DNA of 64,000 nt from Methylomonas sp. UP202 (lineage in GTDB: Bacteria > Pseudomonadota > Gammaproteobacteria > Methylococcales > Methylomonadaceae). Every line of letters starts with the position of its first letter. The stretch's first letter is position 1. The position numbers were made by a program, and so were the translations under genes. The notes under the pieces were generated by a model. It saw only the letters and a list, made by a program, of their open reading frames with translations. It did no database searches and was not told the origin of the DNA. Positions 35,641 to 44,877 of this stretch are shown piece by piece. The stretch spans positions 3,399,547 through 3,463,546 of the forward strand of contig NZ_CP123897.1 in assembly GCF_029910655.1 (NCBI RefSeq). Direction: 5' to 3'.

Positions 35641-36177
35641 TTAAAACCAATCCCGATAAATCGGCAATAAGCCCTCCATGCCGGCATAACTGCGCGCACT
35701 GGAATAGCGCCAATGTTCCGGCAAATCGACATAACCGCGTTTGACCGGGTTGAGATGGATGTAATCCAGTTTTTGCCGTAAGACTTCGGGATTATCGATC
35801 AACTGCGGATGGCTGCCTTCTTCCCACAATTGATAGTCCCGGTCGGTTTTATGTGCTTTGCGAAACCATTTGAGTTGGGCCAATAGCCGCTCGGCTTTGA
35901 TTTCGTGTAAATAGTCGATCAATTGGCGGGCGGTGTAGGATTTGAAGTGGGCGATTTGATTGGCTAGATCGTCGGCTTGTATTAGCAGATGCATGTGATT
36001 TTCCAATATCACAAAAGCATAAATTCGCCAGCCGTTCCGTAGTTGGCGATAATGCAAGGCATCCAATACGATTTGCACGGTGGCCGGCCGGGTGAACATG
36101 GGTATCCAGTTGAGCACGGTGCAGGTTATGAAGTGCGGATATTGAGACTGGAGAATACGGTAGCAGCTGCGGCCCAT
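35641..36177 (-). CDS. REP-associated tyrosine transposase (RAYT)
   Basis: A 178-residue Y1/HUH-type transposase related to IS200/IS605 TnpA. The HUH motif is HMHLL in VILENHMHLLIQ, and the catalytic tyrosine is expected in the helix LRQKLDYIHLNPVKRGYV, followed by the family ending EHWRYSSARSY. RAYT proteins nick and act on REP palindromes. The gene is bracketed on both sides by REP arrays in inverted orientation, about 5 and 35 bases from its ends. No cargo gene is present. Length is normal, so the protein is probably intact. Confidence 0.9.
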   Translation of the reverse strand: MGRSCYRILQSQYPHFITCTVLNWIPMFTRPATVQIVLDALHYRQLRNGWRIYAFVILENHMHLLIQADDLANQIAHFKSYTARQLIDYLHEIKAERLLAQLKWFRKAHKTDRDYQLWEEGSHPQLIDNPEVLRQKLDYIHLNPVKRGYVDLPEHWRYSSARSYAGMEGLLPIYRDWF

Positions 36178-36212
36178 CAGTGTTACCTGGTCGGATTCCT
36201 TATACCTATCTT

Positions 36213-36260
36213 ACCGCCGGCGCGGTTAATCTGCATTCCCACGCGGCGCGTGGGAACGAG
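36213..36260 (-). repeat. REP array, right inverted repeat of the RAYT unit
   Basis: Reverse complement of the left array: ACCGCCGGCGCGGT, then TAATCTGCA, then TTCCCACGCGGCGCGTGGGAA. It lies upstream of the RAYT start, so it may also hold or influence the transposase promoter. Confidence 0.85.
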
Positions 36261-36282
36261 AAAGGGCGAATAGCATAGGTAG

Positions 36283-36423
36283 GTGGGTTATTTTAACTCG
36301 CAGGATAAGTTAATCCTGAATACGCAGGAAGTCAGCGAGGTGCCGAACGTAGTTTGTGCGTCGGCGGAAGACATCGCCGACAACCATCAGCGCTTGCAGG
36401 AAACTTTGCAGGTGTATTTGTGA
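36283..36423 (+). pseudogene. hupH: 3' fragment of hydrogenase expression gene hupH
   Basis: A 46-codon open stretch ending in TGA at 36421-36423, closed upstream by TAG at 36280. It reads VGYFNSQDKLILNTQEVSEV then PNVVCASAEDIADNH and QRLQETLQVYL. This matches the C-terminus of HupH/HyaF proteins, whose last residues read YFNS-x-LILN-x-xEV-x-x-xP and then AxEDIxDSxxRL. The remainder of the gene (over 200 codons) is absent. The fragment begins 23 bases after the RAYT repeat unit. Its stop overlaps the start of a rubredoxin gene as hupH and hupI do in intact operons. Confidence 0.72.
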
Positions 36424-36647
36424 GCGAAGGTTTCTTCGCCGGCACCTACGGCGGCGATGCCTCGCGCTTGCCGGCGGAAGCCAAGCTGGAGTGCAAGATT
36501 TGCTGGCATGTCTACGATCCGGCCAACGGAGACGCCGTCTGGCAAGTGCCGCCCGGCACGGCCTTTGCCAATTTGCCTGAGCATTGGAGTTGCTCGCGAT
36601 GGGGTGCGCCGAAGCAGGGATTTTTGCTTTTGGACGAACCCGTATAA
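36420..36647 (+). CDS. hupI: Hydrogenase-type rubredoxin HupI, degenerate
   Basis: A 75-residue rubredoxin of the HupI/HoxR type, with an N-terminal extension ending LPAEAKLECKICWHVYDPAN and the core GDAVWQVPPGTAFANLPEHW. The first iron-binding pair CxxC is present (CKIC), but in the second pair (CPxC in the family) the sequence is CSRW: the fourth cysteine codon reads TGG, a one-base change from TGC. Without that ligand the iron site is probably lost or altered. GTG start at 36420 overlaps the hupH-fragment stop. It lies 34 kb from the hupCDFG genes with which it normally forms one operon, so it may be a relic. Confidence 0.72.
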   Translation: MSEGFFAGTYGGDASRLPAEAKLECKICWHVYDPANGDAVWQVPPGTAFANLPEHWSCSRWGAPKQGFLLLDEPV

Positions 36648-36780
36648 GCCGCAGATCCGGCCGATCTCTCCGCGAGATCTTTGACTTCGACGATTTGAGC
36701 GCTCGATTCGCGCGCCGGGTCGGCTTTGGTTAAACTCAGAGGCATCCATTTCCAAACTTGGACTTGCTGCCGCGCGTTCG

Positions 36781-37446
36781 ATGTATACAGACCTACACTG
36801 CCACTCCGTTCGGCCGGAAGCCGAGCTTAGCCTGATCAATTTCGACTTGGCCTCGCTAAACGCCAACGACGTCGACGCCGCCATCGAAGCGGCCGGGCGA
36901 AGCCGTATCAGCGCCGGACTGCATCCGTGGTACTTGGCCGAGCCTACTCTGACGCCAGCCTTCGACGCCTTGGAGCGTTTGTCGCCCTATCTGGCCGCGG
37001 TCGGCGAATGCGGTTTGGATCGATGCGCCGCTACGCCTTACGAACTACAACGGCGGACTTTCATCCGTCAGATCGAATGCGCCGAACGCTGGGAAAAACC
37101 GTTGATCGTGCATTGCGTGCGAGCTTACGGCGATTTGCTGGCGCTGCGGCAAGGGTTAAAACCCAAGCAAGTTTGGATCGTGCATGGCTTTACCGGCAAG
37201 CAGGGCTTGGCCGAGCAACTCGTCGGCGCCGGCTGCTATTTGAGTTTCGGCAAGGCCTTGCTGAACCCGCGCGCCTCGGCCAGAGACAGTTGGCGCGCGA
37301 CGCCGCTGGATCGGGTGTTCCTGGAAACCGACGCGGCCGACATCTCGATTGCGACAATCCATGCCGAAGCGGCTACAATTCGCGGCCTTGATTTAACCGC
37401 GCTGCAACGCCAACTCGTTGCCAATTTCGATAGAGTGTTTCGATGA
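36781..37446 (+). CDS. TatD-family metal-dependent hydrolase
   Basis: A 221-residue TIM-barrel hydrolase of the TatD type, probably a DNase-like phosphoesterase. The metal motif DLHCHS (HxH) is at residues 4-9, followed by AGLHPWYL, VGECGLD with the bridging Glu, PLIVHCVRAYGDLL, VWIVHGFTG and FLETDA with the final Asp. It is somewhat shorter than typical TatD (about 260) and resembles the YjjV/short subgroup. Its stop overlaps the tcdA start by four bases, so the two are coupled. Confidence 0.87.
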   Translation: MYTDLHCHSVRPEAELSLINFDLASLNANDVDAAIEAAGRSRISAGLHPWYLAEPTLTPAFDALERLSPYLAAVGECGLDRCAATPYELQRRTFIRQIECAERWEKPLIVHCVRAYGDLLALRQGLKPKQVWIVHGFTGKQGLAEQLVGAGCYLSFGKALLNPRASARDSWRATPLDRVFLETDAADISIATIHAEAATIRGLDLTALQRQLVANFDRVFR

Positions 37447-38180
37447 CCGACTTAAGCTGGCTGTCCCGTACCGAATTGCTGATCGGCAAGCCCAAACTCG
37501 ACAAGCTGCAACAATCTCACGTGTTGGTGGTCGGCATGGGCGGGGTCGGCTCCTATGCGGCGGAATTCATCTGCCGGGCCGGCGTCGGCAAAATGACCAT
37601 CGTCGACGGCGACGTCGTCGAAGCCAGCAACCGCAATCGGCAACTGCCGGCACTGGCGACCACCCACGGCCAGCCCAAGGCCGACGTGATGGGCGCCCGG
37701 CTGCTGGCGATCAATCCCGACCTCGATCTGACCATTAAATACGAATTCATCACGCCGGATACCGCCGCCACGCTGCTGGACGAATGCCACTACGACTACA
37801 TCGTCGACGCGATCGACAGTTTGACGCCGAAAATCCATCTGATCCGGGCAGCCAAGGCGCGCAAGCTGAAAATCGTCTGTTCGATGGGCGCCGGCGGCAA
37901 ACTCGATCCTACCCACTTGAAAGTCGTCGACATATCCAAGACGTACAACTGCCCGTTCGCCCAGTTCATTCGAATACGCTTGCGCAAACACGGCATTCAT
38001 CGCGGCGTGAAAGTGGTGTTTTCGCCGGAAGTGGTGAACAAGGATTCGTTGATGTTCACCGACGGCAGCAATTACAAGAAATCGGCCTACGGCACGATTT
38101 CCTATCTGCCGGCGGCTTTCGGCGGGGTTTGCGCGTCGGTGGTGATCCGCAATTTGATCCACGACCCGGCCCATCACTGA
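37443..38180 (+). CDS. tcdA: tRNA threonylcarbamoyladenosine dehydratase
   Basis: An E1-like enzyme of 245 residues that cyclises t6A at position 37 of tRNAs. The ATP-binding motif is VLVVGMGGVGSYAAEFICRAGVG with the following DGDVVEASNRNRQLPA (VD-x-N-R-N-R-Q family signature). The VCSMGAGGKLDPT and CPFAQFIRIRLRKHG segments, and the later KKSAYGTISYLPAAFG, are typical of TcdA/CsdL. It is the second gene of a pair with the TatD-like gene. Confidence 0.93.
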   Translation: MTDLSWLSRTELLIGKPKLDKLQQSHVLVVGMGGVGSYAAEFICRAGVGKMTIVDGDVVEASNRNRQLPALATTHGQPKADVMGARLLAINPDLDLTIKYEFITPDTAATLLDECHYDYIVDAIDSLTPKIHLIRAAKARKLKIVCSMGAGGKLDPTHLKVVDISKTYNCPFAQFIRIRLRKHGIHRGVKVVFSPEVVNKDSLMFTDGSNYKKSAYGTISYLPAAFGGVCASVVIRNLIHDPAHH

Positions 38181-38201
38181 CGCGAACCAACCGGAGCCAC
38201 C

Positions 38202-38534
38202 ATGTCAAAATCCACACCCAGTAATGGCCCGAGCCAGATCAATCTGGTAAACAGCAAACGGCTGCAAGCCTTGCGCTCGGGATCGCCGGCCGCGGAATCC
38301 GGTCCATCGAACCGGAACGGCTCAACTCCGCCGCTTGCTGGCCCGGATGCCGCTAGCGCGCGCTTGCAACTGGAAGTCCGCCGCTGTCTGGCCGAGATCC
38401 TGCGACAACTGCCGCCCGGCAAGCAGCGTAGCCTGTTCAAAATCCGTTACGGTGTCTATCCCGAGCAGCTGGAAAGTCTAGCACCCAACGAAGCGGCGCG
38501 GATTTTGGGCTTGCCCGTCGGCCAACGACGTTAA
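38202..38534 (+). CDS. Small hypothetical protein
   Basis: A 110-residue ORF, 21 bases after tcdA and probably in the same transcript. The N-terminal half is Ser/Pro/Gly-rich and likely disordered; the C-terminal half (SARLQLEVRRCLAEILRQLP then RSLFKIRYGVYPEQL) looks helical. I do not recognise it. Composition is like its neighbours, so it is likely real. Confidence 0.55.
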   Translation: MSKSTPSNGPSQINLVNSKRLQALRSGSPAAESGPSNRNGSTPPLAGPDAASARLQLEVRRCLAEILRQLPPGKQRSLFKIRYGVYPEQLESLAPNEAARILGLPVGQRR

Positions 38535-38547
38535 CCCCACATCCCGG

Positions 38548-38862
38548 TTAGCCCGCCGCGTCATCATCCGGTTGTTCGCGGCGCGCGAACTCGGCACGGC
38601 GGGCACGGCCCTCCGGACTATCATCGCGCCGGGACTGAAACTCGTCCATTAACGTCGATCCGCACACGCAATTTCTGAACACCGCGACGACCGCCCGGTC
38701 GTCGTCGTCCAACATTTCCCGCAATCCGGTGTTACCGGCCGGTAAATCGACGGTTTGCGCCAGAAAGTCCTCGGCGCTGCTATAGACGCGCCCGCAAGTG
38801 CGGCAACTGCGCGGAAACGAGGCTTGGGCGGCGCGTAGCCCTTCGAATCGATGATCGGTCAT
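38548..38862 (-). CDS. Small putative zinc-ribbon protein
   Basis: A 104-residue protein starting MTDHRFEGLRAAQASF. Four cysteines form two knuckles, CRTCG at about 22-26 and CVCG at about 71-74, spaced like a zinc ribbon. The C-terminus is rich in Arg and Asp (RRDDSPEGRARRAEFARREQ). Start at 38862 is the first Met followed by this conserved-looking part; the longer frame runs through upstream sequence of a divergent gene. Family and function are not recognised. Confidence 0.55.
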   Translation of the reverse strand: MTDHRFEGLRAAQASFPRSCRTCGRVYSSAEDFLAQTVDLPAGNTGLREMLDDDDRAVVAVFRNCVCGSTLMDEFQSRRDDSPEGRARRAEFARREQPDDDAAG

Positions 38863-39046
38863 CGCGAAAACTCCAAAAGCGCGGCCGGCTGGCCGAATCG
38901 AAAACCGGTGTGAAGCCAAACCGGCAACTGGCTTATAATGCTCGGCTAGGCGAGGTAACGACAGCAATTTGTCGAATCCGCGCAGTATAAACCCAAGCAA
39001 CGGCAACCGATCACCCGGCCCGGCCTTTCCGGAACGCACCCGATTC

Positions 39047-39964
39047 ATGTACACGATAGAACCCAACCAGGATTATCGCGACCAAAGCCTGCGCCAACAC
39101 GGCGAGCTGTCGGCCTCGCAATTGCAAGCCGATGCCGCCCGGCATTACGACGACTGCTACCGCGACTACCTATTCGCTTGGTGCAATCGCGACAACCTGG
39201 CCTTGCATTACGGCTATTGGAACAGCCACGCGCGTTACGACCAACATCAGGCCTTGTTAAACAAGAATCGGGTTTTATATGAAGCCGGCGGCCTGAACGC
39301 CAACCACCGGGTGTTGGATGCCGGCTGCGGCATCGGCGGCAGCAGCATCTGGATGGCGAAAAACCACGGCAATCGGGTAACCGGTATCACGATCAGCGCC
39401 AAGCAGGCCGAGTACGCCCGCCAACACGCCAAACGCCACGGCGTGGCCGATTTGGTGGACTTCCAGGTAGCGGATTTCTGCGCGACGCCGTTCGCGGACG
39501 CCAGTTTCGACGCGGTATGGGCGCTGGAGAGCTCGTGTCATGCGCTGAATAAAGGCGATTTTTTGCGGGAAGCCTGGCGGGTCTTAAAGCCCGGCGGCCG
39601 CTTGATCGTTTGCGACGGCTTTTTATTGCAGCGCGAATTCGACGAAGCCCAGTGGCAAGCCGTCGTGACTTGCTTGAACGGCTGGGCCGTGCCCAACCTA
39701 TGCTCCCGCGATGAAATTACCGAATTGGCCGGCCGCGAGGGCTTTCAAAACGTGGTTTGCCACGACATCACCGCGCAGACCGAACCGTCGGTAGAGCACA
39801 TGTACAAAGTCGCCAAACGCCTGCAACCGCTTCAGAAAGTCAGTCAATGGTTGGGCCTGCGCAGCAAGGCGCAAACCGCGAACTATTTGGTCGGACTGGC
39901 GCAGTATCGACTGTTTCACGACAAACTCACCGAGTACTGTATTATTACCGCCCAAAAAGCCTGA
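39047..39964 (+). CDS. SAM-dependent methyltransferase
   Basis: A 305-residue class I methyltransferase. SAM-binding motif I is VLDAGCGIGGSSIWMA, followed by VTGITISAKQAEYARQHAK, motif II FDAVWALESSCHAL and WRVLKPGGRLIVCDGF. The helical cap and the two-part build (short N-terminal YRDYLFAWCNRDNLALHYGY) resemble tocopherol, sterol or other small-lipid C-methyltransferases. Start at 39047 is preferred over an earlier in-frame codon because the protein opens with a sensible MYTIEPNQDYRDQSL. Substrate unknown. A lipoprotein gene follows after 11 bases. Confidence 0.82.
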   Translation: MYTIEPNQDYRDQSLRQHGELSASQLQADAARHYDDCYRDYLFAWCNRDNLALHYGYWNSHARYDQHQALLNKNRVLYEAGGLNANHRVLDAGCGIGGSSIWMAKNHGNRVTGITISAKQAEYARQHAKRHGVADLVDFQVADFCATPFADASFDAVWALESSCHALNKGDFLREAWRVLKPGGRLIVCDGFLLQREFDEAQWQAVVTCLNGWAVPNLCSRDEITELAGREGFQNVVCHDITAQTEPSVEHMYKVAKRLQPLQKVSQWLGLRSKAQTANYLVGLAQYRLFHDKLTEYCIITAQKA

Positions 39965-39975
39965 TCGAGAAATCA

Positions 39976-40353
39976 ATGCCGTTTTCGCGCCCGTTATTTC
40001 TGTTCAACCTGCTGCCGGTTTGCCTATTGGCCGGCTGCGCGACCGTTCCCGCCGGCAGTCTTCACGACAATTTCGCCGATTACGCCGAGTCGGTGTTTCG
40101 CCATCAAAACGCGTTGATCAGCCGCTTAATGATGCTGAACGACAACGACGAGCTGAGCGACACCGACCTGCTGGATAAAGCCGAAGAGCGCATGCACGAC
40201 GCCTGCCACTGGCTGAACGAATACGCTGAACGGGAGAGCGACGGCGACAGTATGAGCTGGCGCTTCAAAGCCAAGGTTCAGGACAGCATAGAACCTTGCG
40301 ACCGCCGCATTCAAGAACTGGAAACCCTGCTGGGTCAATACGACAAACCTTAA
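39976..40353 (+). CDS. Small lipoprotein
   Basis: A 125-residue protein with a lipoprotein signal sequence: FLFNLLPVCLLAGCATVPAG, lipobox LAGC. The mature part is acidic and helical (LMMLNDNDELSDTDLLDKAE, then RRIQELETLLGQYD). No family recognised. It lies 11 bases after the methyltransferase gene, so it is probably co-transcribed. The remaining Cys residues at about 74 and 100 might form a disulfide. Confidence 0.72.
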   Translation: MPFSRPLFLFNLLPVCLLAGCATVPAGSLHDNFADYAESVFRHQNALISRLMMLNDNDELSDTDLLDKAEERMHDACHWLNEYAERESDGDSMSWRFKAKVQDSIEPCDRRIQELETLLGQYDKP

Positions 40354-40537
40354 GTCACGACTTCCACCGAACCGGGAAGTACCAACATCGCCAGTCAATT
40401 CCGGATTACGCGGCGGCACCTACCGCTCGACACGACGCCCGTGAGGGGGGGCGAAGGCCTTACCCAAGAATCCATGATACCCAACGGAGGTTTCGAACGC
40501 CGCCCAGCGGTACTACCCTGACCGGCTTTGGAAAGAA

Positions 40538-42070
40538 TTAATCCAACCAGGCTTCGCTGCCGCCCACGAATAAGCGATACGCCGGATTGGCGGTTTCCTC
40601 CCGATAAGCCAAACCCAACACGTCCAAACAATGTTGAAACGGCCCACACTGATTGTCGGCCAATTGCAGACCGATCAAAACCTTGCCGAACGCCGCGCCG
40701 TGATTGCGGTAGTGGAACAGGCTGATATTCCACTGGCTGCCCAGGGCCATCAAAAACTTTAACAAGGCACCGGGACGTTCCGGAAATTGCAAGCTATAAA
40801 CCCGCTCGCGAAGCTCGCGGGGCGCGTGTCCGCCAACCATGTAGCGAATATGGTCCTTGGCCAGTTCGTTGCCGGTCATATCGGTGACCGGAAATCCGTC
40901 GTCGCGCAATTGCGCGATCAGTTGCTGGCGATCGGTTTCCGCGCCGCTGCTGCTGATCCCGACGAAGACCTGGGCCAGACGGCTGTCGAAATAGCGGTAA
41001 TTGAATTCGGTGATCGAGCGCTTGCCGAGCATTTTGCAAAACTTCAGAAAGCTGCCCGGTACTTCCGGTATCGTCACCGCCAATAAAATTTCCCGGTGCT
41101 CGCCGACCTGGGTGCGCTCGGCGACATAGCGCAAACGGTCGAAATTGATGTTGGCGCCACTGTCGATCGCGATCAGGGTTTGCTGCGTCAAACCGTTCTG
41201 TTCGGCGTATTTTTTCAAACCGGCTACCGCCAGCGCGCCGGCCGGTTCGGCGACCGAACGGGTATCGTCGAAGATGTCCTTGATCGCCGAACAAATTTCG
41301 TCGGTGCTGACGGTCATGACTTGATCGACCGATTGCTTGGCGATTCGAAACGGCTCGGCGCCGATTTGCCTGACCGCCACGCCATCGGCAAACAATCCGA
41401 CCTGATCCAAGACCACCCGCTCGCCGGCGATCAAGGCCTGATTCAGGCAGTCGGCGTCGTCGGGCTCGACCGCGATCACCTTGATATCCGGACGCACGAA
41501 TTTGACGTAGGCGGCGATCCCGGCCACCAAACCGCCGCCGCCGACCGGCACGAATATCGCGTGAATGTCGGCATTGTGTTGGCGCAGAATTTCCATCGCC
41601 ACGGTGCCTTGGCCGGCGATCACGTCCGGATCGTCGTAGGGATGAATGAAGATCATGCCCTTCTCGGCCACCAATTCCATCGCATGCGCATAGGCTTCGT
41701 CGTAGGAATCGCCGTGCAACACAATCTTGGCGCCGCGCGCCTTCACCGATTTGATTTTGATTTCCGGGGTGGTCCTGGGCATCACGATCAATGCCTTGAT
41801 GCCCAGTTTTTTGGCGGCCAGCGCCACACCTTGCGCATGGTTGCCGGCCGAGGCGGCAATCACGCCATGTTGAATCTGCTCGGCGGTCAGCGACGCGATT
41901 TTGTTATAGGCTCCGCGCAGCTTGAACGAGAACACCGGCTGCAAGTCTTCCCGCTTTAAATAAACCTTGTTATTGATCCGTTCCGACAAAGTCGGCGCAA
42001 AGTCCAACGGTGTCTCCTCGGCCACGTCGTAGACTTTTGCCCGCAATATTTTTTCGATGTAATTGTGCAT
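40538..42070 (-). CDS. ilvA: Biosynthetic threonine ammonia-lyase
   Basis: PLP enzyme that deaminates threonine to 2-oxobutanoate, first committed step of isoleucine synthesis. The 510 residues match the long, feedback-regulated form. The PLP lysine is Lys50 in FSFKLRGAYNKI, the phosphate loop is VPVGGGGLVAGIA and ASAGNHAQGVALAA is present. Two ACT-like regulatory domains follow, starting at about 325 (ILLAVTIPEVPGSFLKFCK) and 420 (LQFPERPGALLKFL). Start at 42070 has GAGGAAT just upstream. It is divergent from rpiA. Confidence 0.96.
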   Translation of the reverse strand: MHNYIEKILRAKVYDVAEETPLDFAPTLSERINNKVYLKREDLQPVFSFKLRGAYNKIASLTAEQIQHGVIAASAGNHAQGVALAAKKLGIKALIVMPRTTPEIKIKSVKARGAKIVLHGDSYDEAYAHAMELVAEKGMIFIHPYDDPDVIAGQGTVAMEILRQHNADIHAIFVPVGGGGLVAGIAAYVKFVRPDIKVIAVEPDDADCLNQALIAGERVVLDQVGLFADGVAVRQIGAEPFRIAKQSVDQVMTVSTDEICSAIKDIFDDTRSVAEPAGALAVAGLKKYAEQNGLTQQTLIAIDSGANINFDRLRYVAERTQVGEHREILLAVTIPEVPGSFLKFCKMLGKRSITEFNYRYFDSRLAQVFVGISSSGAETDRQQLIAQLRDDGFPVTDMTGNELAKDHIRYMVGGHAPRELRERVYSLQFPERPGALLKFLMALGSQWNISLFHYRNHGAAFGKVLIGLQLADNQCGPFQHCLDVLGLAYREETANPAYRLFVGGSEAWLD

Positions 42071-42230
42071 TGAATTCCTCGGCATGAACCGGTCGGCATG
42101 CCCCGTTTCCGACCGGTTGGTCGGCGTAAAAACAGCTGAGAGATCGGCGTTAATCGGTTATTATCCCATACAATGACGGGTCGAACGCCGAGTCAGATTT
42201 ATAAGAGCATACTCATCAGGATTTCCTACC

Positions 42231-42908
42231 ATGACGCAAGACGAATTAAAAAAACAAGTCGCCCAAGCCGCTTTGCAATACTTGAAAAACGTGCCCATCA
42301 TCGGCATGGGCACCGGTTCGACGGTAACTCATCTGATTAACCTATTGGCCGATTGCGACTTCAAAAACGAAATCGAAGGTGCGGTGTCCAGTTCCGGCAA
42401 AACCACCGAACATCTGCGCTCCATCGGCATTCCGGTCCTTGAACTGAACCAAACCGGCGATCTGGAAGTGTATGTGGACGGCGCGGACGAAGTGACGCCG
42501 CATAAAAAAATGTTGAAAGGCGGCGGCGGCGCGCTGACCCGCGAAAAAATCATTGCCGGCGCCAGCAAGAAATTCGTGTGCATCGTCGACGAAACCAAAT
42601 GCGTGGACATCCTGGGTAAATTCCCGCTGCCGGTCGAAGTGCTACCGCTATCGCGCAGCTTCGTCGCCCGTCAATTGGTGAAAATGGGCGGTCAACCCGA
42701 GCTGCGGATGAACAAAGAGACCGGGGCCAGTTACATCACCGACAACGGCTGCGAGATTCTCGACGTCTACAATCTGAATATCGTCGACCCCGTCGAAATG
42801 GAAAAAGCCATCAATAATATTCCGGGCGTCATCACCAACGGCCTGTTCGCGTTGCGCGACGCCGACGTGGTACTGGTTGGCAAAGGCAGCGAAGTCATCA
42901 GCTACTAA
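42231..42908 (+). CDS. rpiA: Ribose-5-phosphate isomerase A
   Basis: Interconverts ribose 5-phosphate and ribulose 5-phosphate in the pentose phosphate and, in methanotrophs, ribulose monophosphate carbon cycles. The 225 residues match RpiA. Key motifs are [24 protein letters not shown], the [20 protein letters not shown] active-site block and the [10 protein letters not shown] stretch. It lies 100 bases before fhs on the same strand and may be co-transcribed with it, grouping two central C1-linked enzymes. Confidence 0.96.
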   Translation: MTQDELKKQVAQAALQYLKNVPIIGMGTGSTVTHLINLLADCDFKNEIEGAVSSSGKTTEHLRSIGIPVLELNQTGDLEVYVDGADEVTPHKKMLKGGGGALTREKIIAGASKKFVCIVDETKCVDILGKFPLPVEVLPLSRSFVARQLVKMGGQPELRMNKETGASYITDNGCEILDVYNLNIVDPVEMEKAINNIPGVITNGLFALRDADVVLVGKGSEVISY

Positions 42909-43008
42909 GCTCCGCCCACCGCGCTCTACCGGCGGACCCAATGTCAACGGTGTCCGCCATTGCTTACCGTTACCCTATCGCCACAAACCGTCATTCAGGA
43001 AACACCCC

Positions 43009-44682
43009 ATGTCCGACATCGAAATCGCCCAACAGGCGAAAATGCGCCCGATCATTGAGCTCGCCGGCGAGAAATTCGGCATACCCGCCGAACATTTGGA
43101 CCCCTACGGCCATTTCAAGGCCAAGCTGTCGCTGGAATACCTGAATTCCCTGCATGATAAGAAAGACGGCAAACTGATCCTGGTCACCGCCATCAGCCCC
43201 ACCCCGGCCGGCGAGGGCAAAACCACCACCACGGTGGGTTTGGGCGATGCCTTGAATCGAATCGGCAAGAAAACCATCATCTGCTTGCGCGAACCCTCGC
43301 TTGGCCCCTGTTTCGGCGTCAAGGGCGGCGCGGCCGGCGGCGGCTATGCGCAAGTAGTGCCGATGGAAGACATCAATCTGCATTTCACCGGCGATTTTCA
43401 CGCGATCGGCGTCGCCCATAACCTGCTGTCGGCCTTGATCGACAATCACATCAACCACGGCAACCCACTCGACATCGACCCGCGCCGCATCCAATGGAAG
43501 CGCGTCGTCGACATGAACGACAGAGCCTTGCGCAAGATCGTGGTCGGCATGGGCGGCGTGGCCAACGGCTACCTGCGCGAGGATGGCTTCGACATCGTCG
43601 TGGCGTCGGAAGTGATGGCGATTTTGTGCCTGGCCACCAGTCGCGCCGATTTGAAGGAGCGCCTGGGCCGCATCGTCATCGGCTATAAATCCGACAAAGT
43701 CACGCCGGTTTACGCCCGCGACCTGAACGCCCACGGCGCGATGGCGGCGGTACTGAAAGACGCGATCAAACCGAATCTGGTGCAAACCCTGGAGAACAAT
43801 CTGGCCATCATCCACGGCGGCCCGTTCGCCAACATCGCTCACGGCTGCAACACCGTCACCGCCACCAAAACCGCGTTGAAACTGGCCGATTACGCGGTCA
43901 CCGAGGCCGGTTTCGGAGCGGATCTTGGCGCTGAGAAATTCATCGACATCAAATGCCGGATGGCCGGCTTGACACCGTCGGCCGTGGTATTGGTCGCGAC
44001 GGTACGGGCACTGAAATTTCACGGTGGCGTGGCCAAGGACGAGTTGAATCAGGAAAATCTGGCCGCGCTGGAAAAAGGTTTCGCCAATCTGGAACGCCAT
44101 CTCGGCAACATCCAAAATCATTACGGCTTGCCGTGCGTGGTCAGCATCAACCATTTTACCTTTGACACCGATGCCGAAATCCAATTGCTGAAAAGCAAGT
44201 GCGAGGCCTTGGGCGCGAAATGCGTGATTGCCAAACATTGGGCGCATGGCGGCGCCGGCGCGGAAGAGCTGGCAAACGCCGTGTTGGATATTGTCGACCA
44301 CCGCGAACCGGAATTCAGCTTCGTTTACGACAGCGAGTTGCCGCTGTGGAACAAGATCGAAGCCATTGCCACCAAGCTCTACGGCGCCGCCAACGTCTCG
44401 GCCAGTCCAAAAGTGATGAGCGAAATCAAGGCCCTGCAAGCCAGTTACGGCCATTTTCCGATCTGCATGGCCAAAACCCAAATGTCGTTTTCGACCAACC
44501 CCAACAGCAAGGGGGCACCGTCGGGACACACGGTCGAAATCAGCGAAGTGCGGCTGGCCAACGGCGCCGGTTTCATCGTCGCGATCGCCGGCGACATGAT
44601 GACCATGCCCGGCTTGCCGAAAGTGCCGGCCGCGGAGCGCATCGACATCAGCGACGACGGTGTCATCAGCGGTTTATTTTAA
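43009..44682 (+). CDS. fhs: Formate-tetrahydrofolate ligase
   Basis: ATP-dependent enzyme that makes 10-formyl-tetrahydrofolate from formate, feeding C1 units to purines, serine and assimilation. The 557 residues match the bacterial family. P-loop is [18 protein letters not shown], followed by [33 protein letters not shown] and the late [20 protein letters not shown] with [11 protein letters not shown]. Start at 43009 has AGGAA nine bases upstream; the frame extends further but without conserved sequence. Its presence near rpiA suits a methylotroph handling formate. Confidence 0.96.
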   Translation: MSDIEIAQQAKMRPIIELAGEKFGIPAEHLDPYGHFKAKLSLEYLNSLHDKKDGKLILVTAISPTPAGEGKTTTTVGLGDALNRIGKKTIICLREPSLGPCFGVKGGAAGGGYAQVVPMEDINLHFTGDFHAIGVAHNLLSALIDNHINHGNPLDIDPRRIQWKRVVDMNDRALRKIVVGMGGVANGYLREDGFDIVVASEVMAILCLATSRADLKERLGRIVIGYKSDKVTPVYARDLNAHGAMAAVLKDAIKPNLVQTLENNLAIIHGGPFANIAHGCNTVTATKTALKLADYAVTEAGFGADLGAEKFIDIKCRMAGLTPSAVVLVATVRALKFHGGVAKDELNQENLAALEKGFANLERHLGNIQNHYGLPCVVSINHFTFDTDAEIQLLKSKCEALGAKCVIAKHWAHGGAGAEELANAVLDIVDHREPEFSFVYDSELPLWNKIEAIATKLYGAANVSASPKVMSEIKALQASYGHFPICMAKTQMSFSTNPNSKGAPSGHTVEISEVRLANGAGFIVAIAGDMMTMPGLPKVPAAERIDISDDGVISGLF

Positions 44683-44877
44683 AGCTGAGCGTCAGCGAAA
44701 GGGCTTGGGCTGGCGGCTTCGGTTCCAAGCTCCGAGTCATTTGCCACCATCGCCGCTTGTTTGGCGTTCTGCTATGCTTAATCGACCATTTTGATAGCGA
44801 CGACACGTCAGCGGTAGGTTTGCGCTAACGGTGTTTTCGTTATCGATGCGTTGAAGGCGCCAAACGGAGGCACTGGC

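Larger units (their letters stand above)
35590..36260. mobile_element. RAYT with flanking inverted REP arrays (REPtron-like unit)
   Basis: The block 35590-36260 consists of left REP array, RAYT gene and right REP array in inverse orientation. The near-identical outer repeats make the unit look like a 671-base mobile element. Just outside the right end starts a truncated hupH gene fragment, so this unit or its insertion may mark a rearrangement breakpoint. Confidence 0.7.

Noticed and set aside
35590..36260. Palindromic REP arrays considered as CRISPR repeats or attC sites
   Set aside because: There are only two blocks, in inverted orientation and bracketing a RAYT gene; no spacer array or integrase is present.
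42991..44529. 512-codon ORF opposite fhs
   Set aside because: Long only because of GC-rich codon bias on the complementary strand of a certain gene; no domain recognised.
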